Assembly (NCBI GenBank): GCA_934717895.1
Contig: CAKUZO010000002.1
Span: 1-52,615 of the forward strand
DNA from: an uncultured Candidatus Melainabacteria bacterium
GTDB taxonomy: Bacteria; Cyanobacteriota; Vampirovibrionia; Gastranaerophilales; Gastranaerophilaceae
Length of the DNA: 52,615 nt
Direction: 5' to 3'
This document shows positions 40,132 to 49,370 of the stretch, piece by piece; positions within the stretch are counted from its first letter, which is position 1, and every line of letters begins with the position of its first letter. The notes below the pieces were generated by a model. It was not told where the DNA came from. It was given only the letters and a program-made list of their open reading frames with translations, and ran no database searches. Made by a program: the position numbers and the translations under genes.

Positions 40132-41769
40132 ATGGGATTAGCAGCAGGACAAGCTAGATTATTGACAATCACAGGTCGTAAATCCGACTGTGAATATCAG
40201 TCAATGAAGCTTTCTCACCAAAAAATTGCTTTGGCGAGAGAACTTGCTGACCTTTCTAACGAATATCAAAACTCGTTAGATCAGTCAAAATTGGTTTACG
40301 ATTACTATGGAAAAGGCGATACCTCAACGCCTTTAACATATGGAATTTTGATGAATCCGTCTGCTTTAAACGATTATATGCCGATAACAGTAACTGATTC
40401 GATGGGTAGAATTACTCTAAACAGTAAATATGCAGCAGTTGCTGAGGCTGCTGGTATTCCGCAAGAAGGTTTAGGAACATTGCCGTCAGAAAATTTAAGA
40501 AACAAATTTATTAAAGGTTTGGTTGGAGGAGCAATTATTACATCTGATCTGGGAACTAGAATTGAACAACTTCCATATAACCAAAATGCAGGTTTTGGTG
40601 GAGATGTTACCGTTGCAACCCAAACTATATCCGGGAATTATAACTATTTACTTAATTATATTCAACAAAATTGTACAGATTCGTATGATTTTAAAACAGT
40701 TGGAAAAGTGGTTTCAGAAAAGGGTAATGGAACCAAGTATTATAAAAATGGAACACAAGTTGGCACTAATGCAGAGTCTGGCTCATTTACACTATATGAA
40801 TTACTTCATGATAATGTTGGGCTATTAATGCTTTCTAAAGATGAGGATAGGTGGGCTGACGACGAAATGAAACAAGTAGCTAGTAACTTAACAGATTCTA
40901 CAACCGGTCTTATTTCTTGGTTAGAAAAACAATTTTCAAGCATTTTAAATACAAACAGTTATGCACAACAAGCGTTGAGCTATGCAACTTCACAATTAAA
41001 AGATTTCTTTACTTGTAAGGACAATAATTGGGGTGCAATGGGTGAACAACATGGTGACCATAGAACAACAGAAAAAAACGAGAAAGAAAGTTTGCAATTT
41101 AACAATTATTTTGGGTTCACTTACGCAAGACGACATAGATCATGCAAGAAAGGTATGAATGCGACTGCCGGTTTAAGTTTGTCCAATATTGCACAGGCGT
41201 ACTTGACATACTTCGCAGACTATATGAATGGTATTTCCAAAGTTGACGACAAAGGAACACAAGTTTTTAACGTCAATAAAGGTTATACAGGTGATACAGG
41301 TAATAGCCACTTTGCAAAAGATAATACAACATATCAGTATGTAATGAAAACAGGAACTTCTGTTTCTAGTGATGACATGGCAATAGCTACCTTCTATGAT
41401 GCCTTATTCAACCAGATTTGTGCAAATGGTTGGACTGAAAACAACCAAATTGAGGATAAAACATATCTTCAACAAATGTTACAAAATGGTATGTTATACT
41501 TGTCAAAAACCAAAGATGACGGATACTATTACCAAGAAAATTATGCAACAGATTCTTATATCAAAGAAGTTACTGATGATACAAAGGTTGCACAAGCAGA
41601 AGCAAAATATACAACTGAAAAAGCAAAACTTAATGCAAAAGAAGAAACATTGGATTTGAAGATGAAAAACCTTGATACAGAGATTTCTTCTCTAACAACA
41701 GAATACGATACTGTTAAAAATACAATCTCCAAAAACATTGAAAAATCCTTCAAGCGGTATAATGCATAA
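40132..41769 (+). CDS. Large hypothetical protein with helical termini (axial-protein-like layout)
   Basis: 545 aa, unrecognised. The N-terminal ~50 residues form an amphipathic helix (MGLAAGQARLLTITGRKSD ... LSHQKIALARELADLSNEY). The C-terminal ~70 are a coiled coil (KAKLNAKEETLDLKMKNLD ... EYDTVKNTISKNIEKSF). The polar, Gly/Asn/Thr-rich middle looks extracellular. No Sec signal peptide is present. Helical ends around a variable middle recall flagellar or type III-exported axial proteins, but no sequence identity was recognised. AAAGGA lies upstream of the ATG. A very strong terminator follows. Confidence 0.68.
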   Translation: MGLAAGQARLLTITGRKSDCEYQSMKLSHQKIALARELADLSNEYQNSLDQSKLVYDYYGKGDTSTPLTYGILMNPSALNDYMPITVTDSMGRITLNSKYAAVAEAAGIPQEGLGTLPSENLRNKFIKGLVGGAIITSDLGTRIEQLPYNQNAGFGGDVTVATQTISGNYNYLLNYIQQNCTDSYDFKTVGKVVSEKGNGTKYYKNGTQVGTNAESGSFTLYELLHDNVGLLMLSKDEDRWADDEMKQVASNLTDSTTGLISWLEKQFSSILNTNSYAQQALSYATSQLKDFFTCKDNNWGAMGEQHGDHRTTEKNEKESLQFNNYFGFTYARRHRSCKKGMNATAGLSLSNIAQAYLTYFADYMNGISKVDDKGTQVFNVNKGYTGDTGNSHFAKDNTTYQYVMKTGTSVSSDDMAIATFYDALFNQICANGWTENNQIEDKTYLQQMLQNGMLYLSKTKDDGYYYQENYATDSYIKEVTDDTKVAQAEAKYTTEKAKLNAKEETLDLKMKNLDTEISSLTTEYDTVKNTISKNIEKSFKRYNA

Positions 41770-41840
41770 AAAGGCAACTCTTCAAAATATAGTTGTTTTG
41801 AATGTCAATAAAACAGTTTCTTCTAACGAATTTTGATTAT

Positions 41841-41887
41841 AAAAGAGCCGTAATTCTCTCATTAACGTTTAGAATTACGGCTCTTTT
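41841..41887. terminator. Bidirectional terminator
   Basis: A perfect 17-bp stem (41841-41857 with 41871-41887) starting AAAAGAGCCG and ending CGGCTCTTTT, loop 13 nt, sits between the convergent 545-aa gene and era. Confidence 0.92.
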
Positions 41888-41907
41888 ACAATGTGCTCTT
41901 ATTATAA

Positions 41908-42798
41908 TTATTTTTCGTTTTCATAGCCAAAGTTTTTCAACGAACTTTGTTTTTTACGCCAATCTTTGTCGATTTTAACTTCAAGCCCTAAAAATACTTT
42001 CTTTTCTACTATTTTTTCAAGTTCAAGTCGAGCTTCGGTGCCGATTTTTTTCAACAAACTTCCACCTTTGCCTATCAAAATCCCCTTTTGGCTCTTTGTT
42101 TCGCAGAAAATTGAGGCGTAAATTCTGTCGATATCATCACTTTCAGTGTAGCTCTCAATTTTTACGGCAACAGAATGTGGAATTTCGTCAGATGTATTAA
42201 GCAAGATTTTTTCACGAACAACTTCTTCGGCAACATCTCGCATTGTTTCTTCTGTTACGACGTCTTCCGGATATAACAAATCCCCGTCGGGCAGTGATTT
42301 ATAAATGTTTTTAATAAGCGTATCTATATTTCTGCCGGTTTTTGCAGAAATTTTTACTATTGGATAGTTTTTTTCAAACAAAAGTTTATAGGTTAAAAGG
42401 TTTTGTTCAATTTTTTCAAGTTTTTTAACCTTATCAACTTTATTCATAACGATAATTATCGGAATGTTTGTCTGTAAAAGATTTTGTGCAATCCATTTGT
42501 CGCCCTTACCGGCAGGTTCTGAACCGTCAACTAAAAATAGGATTAAATCAGCATCTGGTACCGCAAGTTTTGATTCGTCAAGAAGGAATTCTCCGAGTTT
42601 GTTAAGTGGCTTGTGTACCCCAGGGGTGTCGATAAAGACAATTTGTCCCTGCTCGGTTGTGTAAATTCCTTTTATTCGTTTTCTTGTAGTTTGAGCCTTG
42701 TCGGTTGCAATTACGATTTTCTGTCCCAATATTTGGTTGAGTAATGTCGATTTGCCCATATTCGGACGTCCTATTATTGCTGTAAATCCGCTTTTCAT
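41908..42798 (-). CDS. era: GTPase Era
   Basis: 296 aa. Era binds the 3' end of 16S rRNA and assists 30S maturation. G1 GRPNMGKST (~10-18), G3 DTPGVHKP, G4 NKVDK and the C-terminal KH domain with GKGGSLLKKIG are all present, at the usual length. GAGGA lies 8 nt before the ATG. A small perfect hairpin (CAAGAGA / TCTCTTG, 42821-42841) lies in the 5' leader. Confidence 0.96.
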   Translation of the reverse strand: MKSGFTAIIGRPNMGKSTLLNQILGQKIVIATDKAQTTRKRIKGIYTTEQGQIVFIDTPGVHKPLNKLGEFLLDESKLAVPDADLILFLVDGSEPAGKGDKWIAQNLLQTNIPIIIVMNKVDKVKKLEKIEQNLLTYKLLFEKNYPIVKISAKTGRNIDTLIKNIYKSLPDGDLLYPEDVVTEETMRDVAEEVVREKILLNTSDEIPHSVAVKIESYTESDDIDRIYASIFCETKSQKGILIGKGGSLLKKIGTEARLELEKIVEKKVFLGLEVKIDKDWRKKQSSLKNFGYENEK

Positions 42799-42977
42799 GC
42801 TTGTCCTCGCTGATTTTGTGCAAGAGAAATTAAATCTCTTGGTTTAGTGTATATTTAAAATTTTATGTTACAATTATGAACAAATTGTAACATAAAAGTA
42901 TAAAAAATTAACATATTGGCAATTTTTGCAATCTCAAAGTATTATATATAATATAGGGAAAAATTTAACGGTAGAAA

Positions 42978-44963
42978 ATGGTAGTAAATAAATCTAATAC
43001 GATTAGTATAGCTTTATTATTGGCACTCGCATTAACACCTGTGGCAACGGTTGCAGGCGGTGAAAATAATCTTGTGCAATTAGATTTAAAAAAAGCTTCT
43101 AACAATTCCGTTAATGTTACATTGTTCACATCAGGCGGTTATAACGATAATGTTATGGTTCGTAAAAAATCTGATAACAAATACGTTATTCTTATCCCGA
43201 AAGTTCAAAGCTCCGGTTACAGTGCTTCAAGCTTGAATGGAGTTAGAGATTTAGTTTCTAATGTTGATGTTAAAACCGTTAGTGATACAAGTGGCGGTTA
43301 CACAAAAGTAACTTTGATTACTACAAAACCACTTGACATAAAGACTTCAACTCAAAAAAGTTCGCCTGTAACAGAAGAACAAAAAGAGTACAAAACGCTT
43401 ATTGCACAGGCAAATGCGGTTAAGAATAATATTGGGAAACAAGAACCGCCTCAACATAAGGTTCAAAAAACAGAAGTTACAGTAAATAAGGCTCCTGCAC
43501 AACCTAAAAAAGAACAAACTCAAAACAAAAAGACTGATAACAAAACTGTTACAGCTCCAAAACAAGAAAATGTTCAAAAAACACATGCTCCAAAAATTAA
43601 GCTGACAGAAGTTAATCCTGAAAAACAAGAAGTTAAGAACAGACTTGTTCGTCGTGAACAGCTTTCAAATTGGATTAATGAAGTAAAACAGGAGAAACAA
43701 ACTCAAAAAATAAATGAAACAGTTCCAAAAACAGATATTTCTTCAAATGTTCCGACAGCACCGATTGCTAACGGAGAAACAGTTAAAGAAATGGCTGAAA
43801 TGCCACAACCAATAGTTCAAAAAACTTCTGTTTTACACAAAATAAAAACAAAACTTTTAAACGGTATTCATAAAACCGGAAAACCTATAAAATATTCGAT
43901 TTTGGCGATTTTAGGCTTGATTATTTTGTCAAAGTTGTTCAGGGGTGCAAAAAATACCGTACAAGCAGTTCAATCTTCATATGTCGATCAACTCGCTCAA
44001 AATTATTCAGAACCTGATAATGCAAATGCTAACAGCCTTGCTGATGAAGAAGGGATTTCTTGGCAAGAAAGATATCAACGTTATCTTGACAAATCAGCAA
44101 AACCTGTTCCAAGAGCGAATAAAAAAGGAAACTACGCTTTCATCAAAACTCCTGCTGAACCTGTTCGTAAACTAAACAAAAAACGTCAGGACTTGGAAAG
44201 AATGATTCAAGATGTTTCTGCAACAAAATTCCCTGAAATCGAACCGGAAATTGTTGAAAGTGAAGACAGTGAAATTCCAAAAACAATAAAATTTAAAGCA
44301 TTTGACAGGCATGCTTCTCTTGATATGTCAAGTCGTGACAAGATTAAGAGTAGATTTAAAAAATATGAAAACGAATTACCTTTGCATGAACAAAAAAATA
44401 TTGAACTTGGAAAATCTGTATTACACACAAATAGAAGACGTTTAAAAGACGCAAACCTTGACGTTGCAGATGTTGATAAAACTCCAAGAATTAAATACGA
44501 ACCGCAAGAATACATCATGTCTTCTGCTGACGAACTTTTCTCTATAATTGACAAGGAAAATGTTGAAAGAAAAGCAAAATTGGATATGGCAAAAGCTGAA
44601 TTGGCAAAAAACAATGCGTTTAACCCGCAAAATGAAGAAATTAAACGCCCTGCACGCCAAACAAACCCTATTGCTCAAACCAGAAAAGAAACAAAAGACT
44701 CATATTTAAACGGTTTAATTGTAAAATCCGGCTATAACATAGATCAAAATAAGGGATTTTATATCGTTAACCTTGACGGAAAATCTGCATTAATCGGAAA
44801 AGTTAATGATGAAGTGTTTGTATTGAAAAAATTTGACAAAAATATTACAAACCCTATCCAAGTCAGACACGACAACGCAAATGTTTATATGGTAAAAGCA
44901 GGTGACTTCAAGTCATTGGTTGAAGTGAACAACGATAAAATGGGTGTTTTAATCGAGTTGTAG
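42978..44963 (+). CDS. Membrane protein with exported AMIN-like domain
   Basis: 661 aa. A signal peptide (~8-28) precedes a ~95-residue beta-rich domain resembling AMIN (LVQLDLKKASNNSVNVTLF ... YVILIPKV ... DVKTVSD), a fold that targets periplasmic proteins to peptidoglycan, secretins or pili. Then comes a Lys/Gln/Pro-rich disordered stretch (~130-290), a membrane segment (~305-322, YSILAILGLIILSKLF) and a long charged, probably cytoplasmic region ending in a small beta domain (KSALIGKVNDEVFVLKKF). The start has no strong Shine-Dalgarno. An envelope-spanning role is inferred, possibly linked to pili. Confidence 0.65.
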   Translation: MVVNKSNTISIALLLALALTPVATVAGGENNLVQLDLKKASNNSVNVTLFTSGGYNDNVMVRKKSDNKYVILIPKVQSSGYSASSLNGVRDLVSNVDVKTVSDTSGGYTKVTLITTKPLDIKTSTQKSSPVTEEQKEYKTLIAQANAVKNNIGKQEPPQHKVQKTEVTVNKAPAQPKKEQTQNKKTDNKTVTAPKQENVQKTHAPKIKLTEVNPEKQEVKNRLVRREQLSNWINEVKQEKQTQKINETVPKTDISSNVPTAPIANGETVKEMAEMPQPIVQKTSVLHKIKTKLLNGIHKTGKPIKYSILAILGLIILSKLFRGAKNTVQAVQSSYVDQLAQNYSEPDNANANSLADEEGISWQERYQRYLDKSAKPVPRANKKGNYAFIKTPAEPVRKLNKKRQDLERMIQDVSATKFPEIEPEIVESEDSEIPKTIKFKAFDRHASLDMSSRDKIKSRFKKYENELPLHEQKNIELGKSVLHTNRRRLKDANLDVADVDKTPRIKYEPQEYIMSSADELFSIIDKENVERKAKLDMAKAELAKNNAFNPQNEEIKRPARQTNPIAQTRKETKDSYLNGLIVKSGYNIDQNKGFYIVNLDGKSALIGKVNDEVFVLKKFDKNITNPIQVRHDNANVYMVKAGDFKSLVEVNNDKMGVLIEL

Positions 44964-44994
44964 TAATTTGAAGGTATAAACGAAGAGAACACAA

Positions 44995-46152
44995 ATGAAA
45001 AGAGCTTTTTGTAAAATTGAGTTGATGAAAAAATTTTTGCCTGCATTAATCACTATTGTTTGTGTAATCTTGCTTTGTGGGTGTTCTCAAAAGAATACTC
45101 AAATAACTACAATTGAATTTGCAAGCTGGGGTTCAAAGTCCGAAATTGATATTCTGAAACCTATTTTAGCTGATTATGAAAAAGAAAATCCTAATATAAA
45201 GATTAATTTTATGCATATTCCGCAAAATTATTTCCAAAAAATTCATTTGCTTTTTGCTTCAAATACAGCTCCTGATGTAATATTTATAAATAATTTATAC
45301 TTGCCTATTTATGCAAATGCCGGCATGCTTGAAGAATTACAACCGAGTAAAGAATTTTTTCCGCAAGCACTAGATGCATTGAGCTGGAATGGTAAGTTGT
45401 ATGCAATTCCAAGAGATGTTTCAAACCTTGTTGTTTATTATAATAAAGATTTATTTGATAAAAAGAAAGTTGCTTATCCGAGTGCAGAGTGGACCTTTGC
45501 GGACTTTCTTAAAACAGCACAGATGATGACTGACAAAACGACTTTTGGTGTTAGTTTTGAAGAGGAACCTTTGTTTTATTTGCCATATTTGATGAGTAAT
45601 GGCGGAGGTTTTTTGCCACAAGAACTTGCTACATCAGCGTCACAAAACAGTTTAGATTTTTATGCTGATTTGAGAAATAAATATCACGTTGCACCTCAAA
45701 AAGCTGAAAGTGCAAGTGCGACAATGGGGCAAATGTTTTTGCAAGGAAAATTGGCAATGTACGTTTCAGGACGTTGGGTAATCCCAAAATTTAGAAAAGA
45801 TGCAGAATTTGACTGGGATATTGTTTCTTTTCCAAAAGGGAAAGTCGGGAGTATTGTTCCGCTTGATGCATCAGGTTGGGCGATTGCCAAATCATCTAAA
45901 CACAAAGAAGAGGCAAAAAATTTTGTAAAATATTTGGCATCAAAAGAAAACAGTGAAAAATTTGCAACAAGCGGTTTAATTGTACCGGCAAGAATAGATT
46001 CTGCAAACAAGATTGTTGACGGGCAAAAGCCAAAGAATTCGAAAGTTTTTTTAGATGTAATAGATTCTTCAAAACCGACTCCTGTAACGGTAAATTATAG
46101 AGAGATTACTGACAAATTAAAAAAGGACATGGAATCAAGATTTAACAATTAA
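44995..46152 (+). CDS. ABC transporter substrate-binding lipoprotein (sugar type, family 1)
   Basis: 385 aa. A lipoprotein signal with lipobox LLCGC (Cys ~29) precedes a family 1 extracellular solute-binding fold: IEFASWGSKSEIDILKPILADYEK, APDVIFINNLYLPIYANAGML, WNGKLYAIPRDVSNLVVYYNKDLFDK, GKLAMYVSGRWVIPKF and a C-terminal EEAKNFVKYLASKENSEKFA. Such proteins capture sugars or glycerol-phosphates for uptake. No permease or ATPase is adjacent, so the transporter partners lie elsewhere. An in-frame ATG at 45025 (MKKFLPAL) is an alternative start. Confidence 0.88.
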   Translation: MKRAFCKIELMKKFLPALITIVCVILLCGCSQKNTQITTIEFASWGSKSEIDILKPILADYEKENPNIKINFMHIPQNYFQKIHLLFASNTAPDVIFINNLYLPIYANAGMLEELQPSKEFFPQALDALSWNGKLYAIPRDVSNLVVYYNKDLFDKKKVAYPSAEWTFADFLKTAQMMTDKTTFGVSFEEEPLFYLPYLMSNGGGFLPQELATSASQNSLDFYADLRNKYHVAPQKAESASATMGQMFLQGKLAMYVSGRWVIPKFRKDAEFDWDIVSFPKGKVGSIVPLDASGWAIAKSSKHKEEAKNFVKYLASKENSEKFATSGLIVPARIDSANKIVDGQKPKNSKVFLDVIDSSKPTPVTVNYREITDKLKKDMESRFNN

Positions 46153-46300
46153 ACTTGCCAAAGAATCAGAGTTTGAGCATTGGTATCGGAAGAAGTTACT
46201 AAGTTATTAAGGCGCTGGGGCACTAAGGTCGTATCAGAAATAAAAGTCGTTAAGACGATAAGGTGTAAAGGCGATAAGTCCGAAACAGAAGATATTTGTC

Positions 46301-46334
46301 GTCATTCTGAGCGATTAGCGAAAGAATCCAGCTT
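46301..46334. repeat. Copy of the inner palindrome motif
   Basis: GTCATTCTGAGCGATTAGCG continuing to AAAGAATCCAGCTT matches the inner left half of the element at 31566-31691. It lies inside the 5' extension of the broken pilin-like frame. Confidence 0.65.
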
Positions 46335-46398
46335 ATTACAATACAAAGCAGATGCAAAGGACGAAAATAACTCAACCGAAACAGACCAAGCGTCTATA

Positions 46399-46421
46399 CC
46401 TCTTGGCATCTTTGCATCTAA
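46399..46421. repeat. Short dispersed repeat
   Basis: CTCTTGGCATCTTTGCATCTAA matches the noncoding sequence near 15195-15216 with one difference. Confidence 0.5.
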
Positions 46422-47169
46422 ATCAGTTTCGTGTCGGATTAGCAAATCCGACCTACATAAAAAATCAGCCTTTACTTTGGCTGAGGTTCTCATTACCCTC
46501 GGCATTATCGGTGTTGTAGCAGCTTTAACAATTCCAACACTTGTTCAAAATTACAGGCAACATGTTGTTGAAACGAGATTACAGAAATTTTATACAACAT
46601 TTAATCAAGCAATAACTATGGCAGAGGCACAATATGGCGATAAAAAAGAATGGTATTGGGACGCTTCCGGTGTTGAATTAGATAAAGATGGCAATCCAAT
46701 TGAGGCAACTTCTAAGGTTGATCAGTGGTTTAATAAGTATCTTTCGCAATTTATCACTATAAAAAAGAAAGTTGATAAAACTGGTTATGTTTTGTATTAT
46801 CTGCCAGATGGTAGTGCCTTTTCTCTCGGTGTTGCAGGTCAACCATCTTTGCGAGATATGCGATTTTACCCTGGAGATCCTGAAAGATGCACTGGGGAAC
46901 GAATATTAACAAGTGGAACATGTGCCTTTGCTTTTGAATATTACCCAATCTCAACTAGTCCCGCATGGAAATTCTTATATAATAAAGGGCTTGAACCTAC
47001 AAAGTATAACTGGAACTGAGATGTAAACTTCTTGTATAACAATTGCCAACAAGGTAGTGGAAACTATTGTACAGCATTAATTCAATACAATGGCTGGAAA
47101 ATTCCCAAAGACTATCCTAGAAAAGTCCGTTATTAACACATACTCCCGACATCTTGAATTTAATATTAA

Positions 47170-47229
47170 ATTCTGAACAAGACGAAAATCTACGCTAAAC
47201 GCTAAATTTTGTGTCTTTTCAGAATGACG
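47170..47229. repeat. 60-bp palindromic repeat, copy B
   Basis: 90% identical to 32991-33050. It lies between the broken pilin-like gene and the Tic20-like gene. Confidence 0.8.
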
Positions 47230-47239
47230 TAGCTTATAC

Positions 47240-47647
47240 CTATCGACTAATATTCTGATCAATAATATCAGAAACCCAAGGAATATAGCTGAATCTTCCC
47301 ATAAACGATGTTATGGCAAGATATGTTAAAAATGCATAAATAGCTGCTTGCAAAATCGAATAATCAAAAATCAACGGCATATTTAACAAAAAATTAATTT
47401 GTGCAACAATTTTGTTAATAAAAGGTATTACACTCAAAATATTTGACAAAAAGCCTACAAAAATCGACAAAACGGCAAATCCTAATGAAATAAAGATTGA
47501 CTGAAAAATATGATATTGTAAAAAAGGTTTCAATCTGGCTTTTGTAAACAAGCCGATAATTAACCATACAAAACCAACCATTCCCATTGTCCAATATGAC
47601 AATGCTGCAACTATTCTTTCAATTAAATATGGGGCTTCACTTTTCAT
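47240..47647 (-). CDS. Tic20-like membrane protein
   Basis: 135 aa with about four hydrophobic helices. The pattern IERIVAALSYWTMGMVGFVWL ... ARLKPFLQYHIFQSIF ... AFLTYLAITSFMGRFSYIPWVSDI resembles cyanobacterial Tic20/Ycf60-type proteins. In plastids Tic20 forms a protein-import channel; its role in bacteria is unknown. The start codon overlaps the stop of the TPR gene (TAATG), so the two proteins are probably made together. Confidence 0.62.
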   Translation of the reverse strand: MKSEAPYLIERIVAALSYWTMGMVGFVWLIIGLFTKARLKPFLQYHIFQSIFISLGFAVLSIFVGFLSNILSVIPFINKIVAQINFLLNMPLIFDYSILQAAIYAFLTYLAITSFMGRFSYIPWVSDIIDQNISR

Positions 47648-48708
47648 TATACGGGCTCTCCGTTTCTTTTCTTGTCAATATATTCATCTATAATCTGGTT
47701 ATAAATAAGTCTATACTCATCATTTGCCGGCTCTAAATTAATAGAAGCTCTGTATGATGCAACAGCTTGTTCTATTTCACCTTTCAGATAGTGGGCGTTT
47801 CCTAAAAGCATATATGTTAAAGCGTTGTTAGGCTTAATTCTAAGTGCCTGTTTATATAAATCCATTGCCATATCAAGGTGATTGAAATTTGTGAATAAGT
47901 TAGCTTTCAATATTTGAGCATTTACTTCTTCCGGGGCAATCTTTTCGGCTTTATCGTACATTGCAACAGCCATATCGTATTCGCCAAACTCAGAAAGAGC
48001 AATCGCATAGCAGATATAAGCTTTGTAGTTATCGCCTTCCATTTGAAGAGCTTTTTCAAAATAAGAATATGCTTTTTCTCGTTCTTTCATCAAAGTAAGA
48101 GTGTTTCCGATACAAATCGCAACAATTTTGTTGTCTGGGTTTAGAACAAACACTTTTTTATAAAGTTCTAAGGCTGTTTCATAATCAAACAATTTAAAAC
48201 AAACATTACCCATATCAATCAATGCCGTAATATTTTCCGGATCAAGTGACAAAGCTTTTTCGTAATATGCTTTTGCTTCAATATAATCCTCTTTATCTTG
48301 GTATAAAAGCGCAATTGCGTTATAAATTTCAGGATTTGTAGAATTCAAATCTATCGCTCTATTATAATAGAAAAGTGCTTTATCAAAGTTTTTCCACTCA
48401 GCAAAAACATTTCCCATATTATAGTAAATAAGAAAGTTTTTAGGGTTTACGTTTAGAGCTCGGTTGTAATAAGAAAGAGATTTTCTAAAATCTTTTTCGT
48501 AAAACCACATTGTGCCCATTCCGACAAGCGCTTGAACATCATCAGGTTTTATTGCCAAAAGACTATCCAAAACAGACATTACTTTGTCATAATCCTCAAT
48601 TTGAAGATAAAGTTCTGACAATCTATGGTAATTTTCGATATTTTGCGGATTTTTTGCCATCTCCAAAGTTAATTCGTTAATTTTATTATTAATATCTTGT
48701 TTGTTCAT
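47647..48708 (-). CDS. TPR-repeat protein
   Basis: 353 aa consisting almost entirely of about nine 34-residue tetratricopeptide repeats (for example ALVGMGTMWFYEKDFRKSL, YYNRALNVNPKN, AIDLNSTNPEIYNAIALLY). There is no signal peptide. TPRs form a helical scaffold for protein binding. GAGGA lies before the ATG. Coupling to the downstream Tic20-like membrane protein suggests a membrane-associated assembly, which is inference only. Confidence 0.88.
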   Translation of the reverse strand: MNKQDINNKINELTLEMAKNPQNIENYHRLSELYLQIEDYDKVMSVLDSLLAIKPDDVQALVGMGTMWFYEKDFRKSLSYYNRALNVNPKNFLIYYNMGNVFAEWKNFDKALFYYNRAIDLNSTNPEIYNAIALLYQDKEDYIEAKAYYEKALSLDPENITALIDMGNVCFKLFDYETALELYKKVFVLNPDNKIVAICIGNTLTLMKEREKAYSYFEKALQMEGDNYKAYICYAIALSEFGEYDMAVAMYDKAEKIAPEEVNAQILKANLFTNFNHLDMAMDLYKQALRIKPNNALTYMLLGNAHYLKGEIEQAVASYRASINLEPANDEYRLIYNQIIDEYIDKKRNGEPV

Positions 48709-48821
48709 TATCTATCCTCAAATTGCTTGATTTACACAAATAAGTATATATTCTTTTGTCGAAATTTGCAAGAGTTTGTCGAAATATTAAAATTTTTACA
48801 CCACGTCAAAAACAAATCACT

Positions 48822-48852
48822 AACAAAAGAAAAGGCTCCAAAAATGAAGCCA
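48822..48852 (-). terminator. Terminator of rsfS
   Basis: Minus strand: GGCTTC-ATTTTT-GGAGCC (one G-U pair) is followed by TTTTCTTTTG, 10 nt past the rsfS stop codon. Confidence 0.7.
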
Positions 48853-48861
48853 ATTACGTTA

Positions 48862-49251
48862 TTAAAAAGTCTTGTATTCTTCTGAAAGTTCTTTCCATTC
48901 AGATTCAGGAATGCTGAATGCGTGACTCCAGAATTTTTCGATTGCATAAGTTTCACGTTCTTCTTTGTGTAAAATGTGAACTACAACATCGCCGTAATCC
49001 AACAAGTTCCAGCGATTTTTCATATCGTTTTCCATTCTGACAGGAGAGCGAGAAAATAATTCCTTAATTCTTTCTTTTGTGTTGTTCATCAATGCTTTTA
49101 CTTGCGGTGTTGAATCCCCTGTAACGATTACAAAGTAATCCGCCAAAGATGAAACGTTACTGATATTCAAAATAGTAATATCTTTTCCTAACTTTTCGTC
49201 CAATGTTCTTGCAATAACGCAAGCAAGTTTTTTTGAATCAATATCTGTCAT
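48862..49251 (-). CDS. rsfS: Ribosomal silencing factor RsfS
   Basis: 129 aa. It binds uL14 on the 50S subunit and blocks subunit joining in starvation. Family motifs are DITILNISNVSSLADYFVIVTG, KRIKELF-like helix, and the central WNLLDYGDVVVHI. The C-terminal YAIEKFWSHA is typical. The ATG at 49251 has AAAGGAA upstream and was preferred over 49287. An extended -10 (TGCTATCAT) lies 15-20 nt upstream. Confidence 0.93.
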   Translation of the reverse strand: MTDIDSKKLACVIARTLDEKLGKDITILNISNVSSLADYFVIVTGDSTPQVKALMNNTKERIKELFSRSPVRMENDMKNRWNLLDYGDVVVHILHKEERETYAIEKFWSHAFSIPESEWKELSEEYKTF

Positions 49252-49358
49252 AATAATTTCCTTTTTTGTTTGACTATGATAGCACAATTTTTTGAACTTT
49301 GCAATAAAAACTTAATTTTTGCAAAGCCAAGTCTGGTGAAATTTCTCCGATTTTATTA

Positions 49359-49370
49359 TATAATCCAACT
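49359..49370 (+). promoter_or_regulatory. Predicted leaderless promoter of comF
   Basis: -10 TATAAT (49359-49364) is followed by 6 nt and the ATG at 49371. The -35 is unclear. No Shine-Dalgarno sequence. Confidence 0.5.

Larger units (their letters stand above)
46180..47136 (+). pseudogene. Pilin-like gene interrupted by TGA, start obscured by repeats
   Basis: The prepilin segment KKSAFTLAEVLITLGIIGVVAALTIPTLVQNY is intact from ~46459. A pilin-like globular part runs to the TGA at 47017-47019. The same frame continues past it for 38 residues (DVNFLYNNCQQGSGNYC ... YNGWKIPKDYP) to TAA at 47134-47136. That continuation aligns with the C-terminus of the gene at 37177 (FYNC...GYACAARIMNDGW), so the TGA is a nonsense mutation. 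Upstream, the frame runs through repeat elements (46211-46228, 46301-46334, 46399-46421) back to a TTG at 46180, with no ATG or ribosome binding site. Confidence 0.65.

Noticed and set aside
47017..47019. UGA recoding in the pilin-like gene
   Set aside because: The gene lacks its start as well and is a likely pseudogene, so a nonsense mutation is the simpler explanation; no gene in the window shows a conserved in-frame UGA.
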